64,000 nucleotides of DNA from Cytophagaceae bacterium (GTDB taxonomy: Bacteria > Bacteroidota > Bacteroidia > Cytophagales > Cyclobacteriaceae), in assembly GCA_006969745.1 (NCBI GenBank), contig CP030886.1:558001-622000 (forward strand). The letters are read 5' to 3'. This document shows, piece after piece, positions 60,896 through 64,000 of the stretch. Position 1 is the first letter of the stretch, and every line of letters starts with the position of its first letter. Made by a program: the position numbers and the translations under genes. The notes beneath the pieces are model-generated. The model saw only the letters and a program-made list of their open reading frames with translations. It was not told where the DNA came from and made no database searches.

Positions 60896-61120
60896 TCTAT
60901 CTCCCCCTTCTAATTTTCAGCAATGATCCAGTGACAATTGTCTGAAGTTGAAAAATTTCAGTGATTGATGTACCCAGGTTAGTAATTGATAAAGCCCTTA
61001 AATAACACTTCTTCATAAAGCAAAATTTTCTACCTTAAAGTACGGTTGGGTTTCTTGGGGAATGTACTTAAACATGATTCTAAACCTTTCTCCGCTAACA
61101 ATTGATCCATTGACATTTGA

Positions 61121-62530
61121 TTATTGATTGGAAATCTTATTCAAAAGATTAATGGTTTTCTTAGAAGAAGGGAGCAAGGCATTCTGCTCAATAAACTTCC
61201 CAACACTATCGATTAGAATTGCTCTTGGTATAGCTCGAATCTTATATTCTCTTGCAAAATCCGATTGTAATCCATCGACCGCCCTTAGGTAGATTACATT
61301 ATCCACATTTTCTTTTAATGCGTTTACCTTATCAATCCAAGATTCTCTCTTTTCATCAATAGAAATAGAGATGAAAAGTATATTATTAAAGGTGTTGCTC
61401 AATTCTATAAATGATTTGGATTCTTTAAGGCATGGCTTGCACCAAGTAGCCCAGACCTCTATATAAAGTGGCTTACCTTCAAACTTCCGTAAGTCCATTG
61501 CTTTACCTGAAGTAGTTTCCAAAATGGCGTTTGGAGCCATTTTTCCATATCCAAGCATATCATAATTAGCTATTATTTTATTTAATGATTCAACATAACT
61601 TTTTGAAATGGGTTGTGATAAATACTCATCAACAAGGTTCATTATACCTTCAAAACCAAACCTCTTAATGTGGCTAGCTAATGAAACATATTTGAAATAA
61701 TCATTGAGTTGTTTTTCTTCAAATAAGAAGTCAATAAGCTCTAATTGCTTAATCAATAATAATGTGAAATCTTCTCTCCCTTCTAGCTTCCTTTCGAGGG
61801 CAATTTCTTTAGATGATTTTATCCTTAAGTAATTCAGCATAACCGACTTATAGCTATTAGATCCTATAAGCGATAAATCATTAAAGTCAAGGAGTTCTTG
61901 GTAGTTTAAAAAGTCGTGGGACGTAGTGGATTCATTTGTAAAAAATCGATATTCTATTGGATAGACCATGTATGATTCCAATCGATTGTATTTAATATTA
62001 TTCATTTCAGTTTCTACCCACAGTTTGTCATTTCCATAGCTATAGCTGTACAGCAGCTGCTCATATGCATTGCTTACGGAATCAATTTTTGATTTGTATG
62101 CAATAGCTGGAAGTGTGTAAATTTCTCTGACATCTTTCCAGAATTCTTTTGCTATTGCGCTTTTTTGTTCCTTATATGAAACGTAATCATATTTTTCTCC
62201 ATTTATTTTAAAACTTTCTGCCAAGAAGTTTGAATCAAATTCTATTGAAAGTATATCTCCGGCATTCGCCATAAACATGACGCTTTGATTGTTATAATCC
62301 AATGAGTAAGTTGATGAATTATGGATTGGCAAAAATTCAATTTGAACTAAACCGCCATTATCAAATGTGTCAATTGATATTATTTCATCATAGTCCGATA
62401 GAGACAAATACCCTGATATTGGCTGATCAATTCTAATTTCAATTTTAATTTGACGCTGATAGTGTTCTTGACAAGAAAATAGGACTGATGTGAAAATTGT
62501 CACTAATAAAAATATATTCTTCCCCATCAT
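61121..62530 (-). CDS. TlpA-family thioredoxin lipoprotein
   Basis: The 469-residue product has lipobox TSVLFSC (Cys20), a DUF4369-like N-terminal beta region (about 25-115), a long helical middle (about 125-325), and a C-terminal TlpA/AhpC-type thioredoxin domain with WCKPC in VWATWCKPCLKES and the cis-Pro motif AIPRAILID. It acts in the envelope as a disulfide reductase or thiol peroxidase. It lies 150 nt downstream of the PD40 gene on the same strand; co-transcription is possible. Confidence 0.9.
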   Translation of the reverse strand: MMGKNIFLLVTIFTSVLFSCQEHYQRQIKIEIRIDQPISGYLSLSDYDEIISIDTFDNGGLVQIEFLPIHNSSTYSLDYNNQSVMFMANAGDILSIEFDSNFLAESFKINGEKYDYVSYKEQKSAIAKEFWKDVREIYTLPAIAYKSKIDSVSNAYEQLLYSYSYGNDKLWVETEMNNIKYNRLESYMVYPIEYRFFTNESTTSHDFLNYQELLDFNDLSLIGSNSYKSVMLNYLRIKSSKEIALERKLEGREDFTLLLIKQLELIDFLFEEKQLNDYFKYVSLASHIKRFGFEGIMNLVDEYLSQPISKSYVESLNKIIANYDMLGYGKMAPNAILETTSGKAMDLRKFEGKPLYIEVWATWCKPCLKESKSFIELSNTFNNILFISISIDEKRESWIDKVNALKENVDNVIYLRAVDGLQSDFAREYKIRAIPRAILIDSVGKFIEQNALLPSSKKTINLLNKISNQ

Positions 62531-62680
62531 TGTAAAATATTGATCTTTATAATAGGCATAGATTTGTAATCTAAAATGAGGGTTTACTACTTAGGTTCAT
62601 TATTACGATTCTTCACATTTTCTAAACAAACCCAGTGATCATCCGCAATATGATTTAGACCTAAGATTATTGTTCAATTA

Positions 62681-63640
62681 TTATTTTATCCAGTATGGCT
62701 GAACATCATCAAAAGAATCGTTGGTCATTTGAACCAATTCTTTAGTATGAAAACTGTATATGAACAACTCATAATCAGATCCGTCATAGACAGAAAACAC
62801 TATTCTTGTTCCTGTATTATTCCACGAGGTTCTCATAAAGAATTGGTCTTCTCCACCAGGGTAAAGTCCTACATCCATGGCAAGAACCTGAAAGCTCCTA
62901 TCAGCCCTGTCCATAATTCTCAACGAAACTCTTTTCTTATCATTTACAGTTAGCAGAGCGACTTTGGATCCGTCTGGAGAATATGATGGTGCAAAAGCGA
63001 GTTCTGATAAATTCTTTGTAAGACAATAATTTGATCCACTTTCAAGATCATGTTCAATCAAATCTGCCACCTTGCTTCCAGATGAATTATAATCGTATTG
63101 CTCAAATAGTACTTTTGAATCGTACGGTGAGAATACTGGCTTGACTTGGTGAAAATTTGCTTCTGTCAGTTTCCTTAAAAAGTTACCTTCTGAATCGGCT
63201 AAAAAGATTTTTGTGAATCCCCGACCTGGACCGTCTATTTTAGAGTAAACGACATGTTTGCCATTATTTGACCAGCTAGCACTAGTTTCGTATCCTCCCC
63301 CCTTACTGAACCTTCTTATATCGTCACCAAACTGGTTTGATATTCCTAGTTTCCAGCCCCCAAATCTATAAGTAGCAAAAAGCAATTTTTTTCCATCAGG
63401 AGAAAGTGCAACCATATTATCTCCTCTTATTGCATTCTTGGTAAGTTGCTTTATTTCTACACTAGATGGGTTCATTTTGTGAATAGACCTACCTCCTCCA
63501 GATCTGTTAGAGCTAAATAATATTTCTCCAGATTCTAAAAGTGAGTTTTCATATTTAATTCGTGGTGAACGTAATCCGACAGTAACAACAGAAACTACCA
63601 ATAGTAGCGTAGCGATCTCCCATGATTTAGAAATGTACAT
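62681..63640 (-). CDS. TolB-like PD40 beta-propeller protein
   Basis: The 319-residue protein has an N-terminal signal anchor (about 8-25) and repeated PD40/WD40-like blades with the S-P-D-G-K/S motif: VALSPDGKKLLFATYR, ASWSNNGKHVVYSK, PVFSPYDSKVLFEQ, PSYSPDGSKVALLT and TSWNNTGTRIVFSV. It is a periplasmic six-blade propeller similar to the TolB C-terminal domain but without the TolB N-terminal domain, and no tol genes are nearby. A protein- or glycan-binding role is likely. Confidence 0.88.
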   Translation of the reverse strand: MYISKSWEIATLLLVVSVVTVGLRSPRIKYENSLLESGEILFSSNRSGGGRSIHKMNPSSVEIKQLTKNAIRGDNMVALSPDGKKLLFATYRFGGWKLGISNQFGDDIRRFSKGGGYETSASWSNNGKHVVYSKIDGPGRGFTKIFLADSEGNFLRKLTEANFHQVKPVFSPYDSKVLFEQYDYNSSGSKVADLIEHDLESGSNYCLTKNLSELAFAPSYSPDGSKVALLTVNDKKRVSLRIMDRADRSFQVLAMDVGLYPGGEDQFFMRTSWNNTGTRIVFSVYDGSDYELFIYSFHTKELVQMTNDSFDDVQPYWIK

Positions 63641-63718
63641 AAATTAAGCATCATTTAAGTCGCTTAATTATACGAATCATTAAAACAGTCGAAGTACTTT
63701 ATCATGTTTGCCAACCAC

Positions 63719-64000
63719 TTAACCAACATTGGAAGTCATGCCAGCATCACTAAGTACCTTATTGCGATATTCGGTTGGAGTCTGGCCTGTAATTCGTTTG
63801 AAAGAGGTATTAAATGAAGATTTACTGTTAAATCCTACTTCGTACATAACTTCAAAAATTCGGATATCCCTTTTGGCATCATTCAAAATTTCAATTGCAT
63901 GATCCACACGATATGAATTAACATATTCATTGAAATTCTGCTTTTCTCGTTCATTGATTGCCTGAGAGATAAATCTCTTGTTTATACCAATTTCATTTGA
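63719..64000 (-). CDS. AraC-family regulator, C-terminal part (cut by window edge)
   Basis: The frame is open from the stop at 63719 to the last base of the window (94 codons), so the gene continues beyond 64000; the apparent start at 63907 is GTG inside the domain. The visible part is the AraC double helix-turn-helix: IGINKRFISQAINEREKQNF and IRIFEVMYEVGFNSKSSFNTSF ending FKRITGQTPTEYRNKVL. The N-terminal sensing part is not in view. The nearest genes on this strand are the PD40 and TlpA genes, a possible target. Confidence 0.92.
   Translation of the reverse strand, partial: SNEIGINKRFISQAINEREKQNFNEYVNSYRVDHAIEILNDAKRDIRIFEVMYEVGFNSKSSFNTSFKRITGQTPTEYRNKVLSDAGMTSNVG

Overview
The window reads as chromosomal DNA of an AT-rich Bacteroidota bacterium, most likely a marine gliding-type Cytophagales member. 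This is inferred from a SusC/SusD pair, a type IX secretion (T9SS) C-terminal sorting domain, PadR-linked FtsX-type permeases with a permease prefix domain, a 7TMR-DISM/LytTR regulator, a DUF6089 barrel, DUF4920 and ChaN-like lipoproteins, and the lack of clear Shine-Dalgarno sites. I see no rRNA, tRNA, CRISPR array, insertion sequence or phage.

Layout. 0-6 kb: beta-barrel protein, a sugar aminotransferase/sugar transferase pair, a penicillin-acylase-family hydrolase with a small membrane partner, and a DUF4920 lipoprotein. 6-12 kb: a 54-residue lipoprotein with its own terminator, a TPR membrane protein, an XRE regulator preceded by a mini-ORF, a terminator and several palindromes, an MDR oxidoreductase, a lone substrate-binding-like protein, a pentapeptide-repeat protein and a 32-codon gene sharing its leader. 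12-19.3 kb: an AddA/AddB-like helicase-nuclease pair separated by an S41 peptidase. 19.4-27.2 kb: a TonB-domain protein, a PadR-permease-serine hydrolase unit, the two subunits of a 3-oxoacid CoA-transferase, a TatT-like protein and a CvfB-like protein. 27-36 kb: regulators, a MscS channel, and an Hpt-receiver-HEAT-glycosyltransferase operon that joins a phosphorelay to a polysaccharide synthase. 36-42.5 kb: a small basic ORF, a small KOW-like gene and a SusC-SusD-lipoprotein operon.

42.5-57 kb is the most unusual part. A 24-bp imperfect palindrome (GGTTCA-N12-TGAACC type) occurs nine times, nearly always 49-73 nt from a start codon, in front of eight transcription units: SusCD, a secreted two-domain protein with a ChaN-like lipoprotein, two CPBP membrane proteases, an FtsX-type permease with a TlpA-like thioredoxin, and a run of small lipoproteins ending in a secreted T9SS matrixin metalloprotease. 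Several small lipoproteins look like protease-binding folds (PrcB-C-like, BsuPI-like, subtilase-prodomain-like). Two share almost the same leader but have unrelated bodies, and the cluster holds a frameshifted gene and a decayed T9SS sorting domain. My reading is a locally co-regulated island of proteases and candidate surface inhibitor lipoproteins that expands by duplication of promoter-plus-leader cassettes. This is inference; no regulator was recognised inside the island.

57-64 kb: alpha/beta hydrolase, a serine-hydrolase pseudogene with a frameshift at an 8-nt homopolymer, an IorB-like molybdenum hydroxylase large subunit without its iron-sulfur partner, an orphan PadR, a TlpA-like lipoprotein, a PD40 propeller protein, and an AraC-type regulator cut by the window edge.
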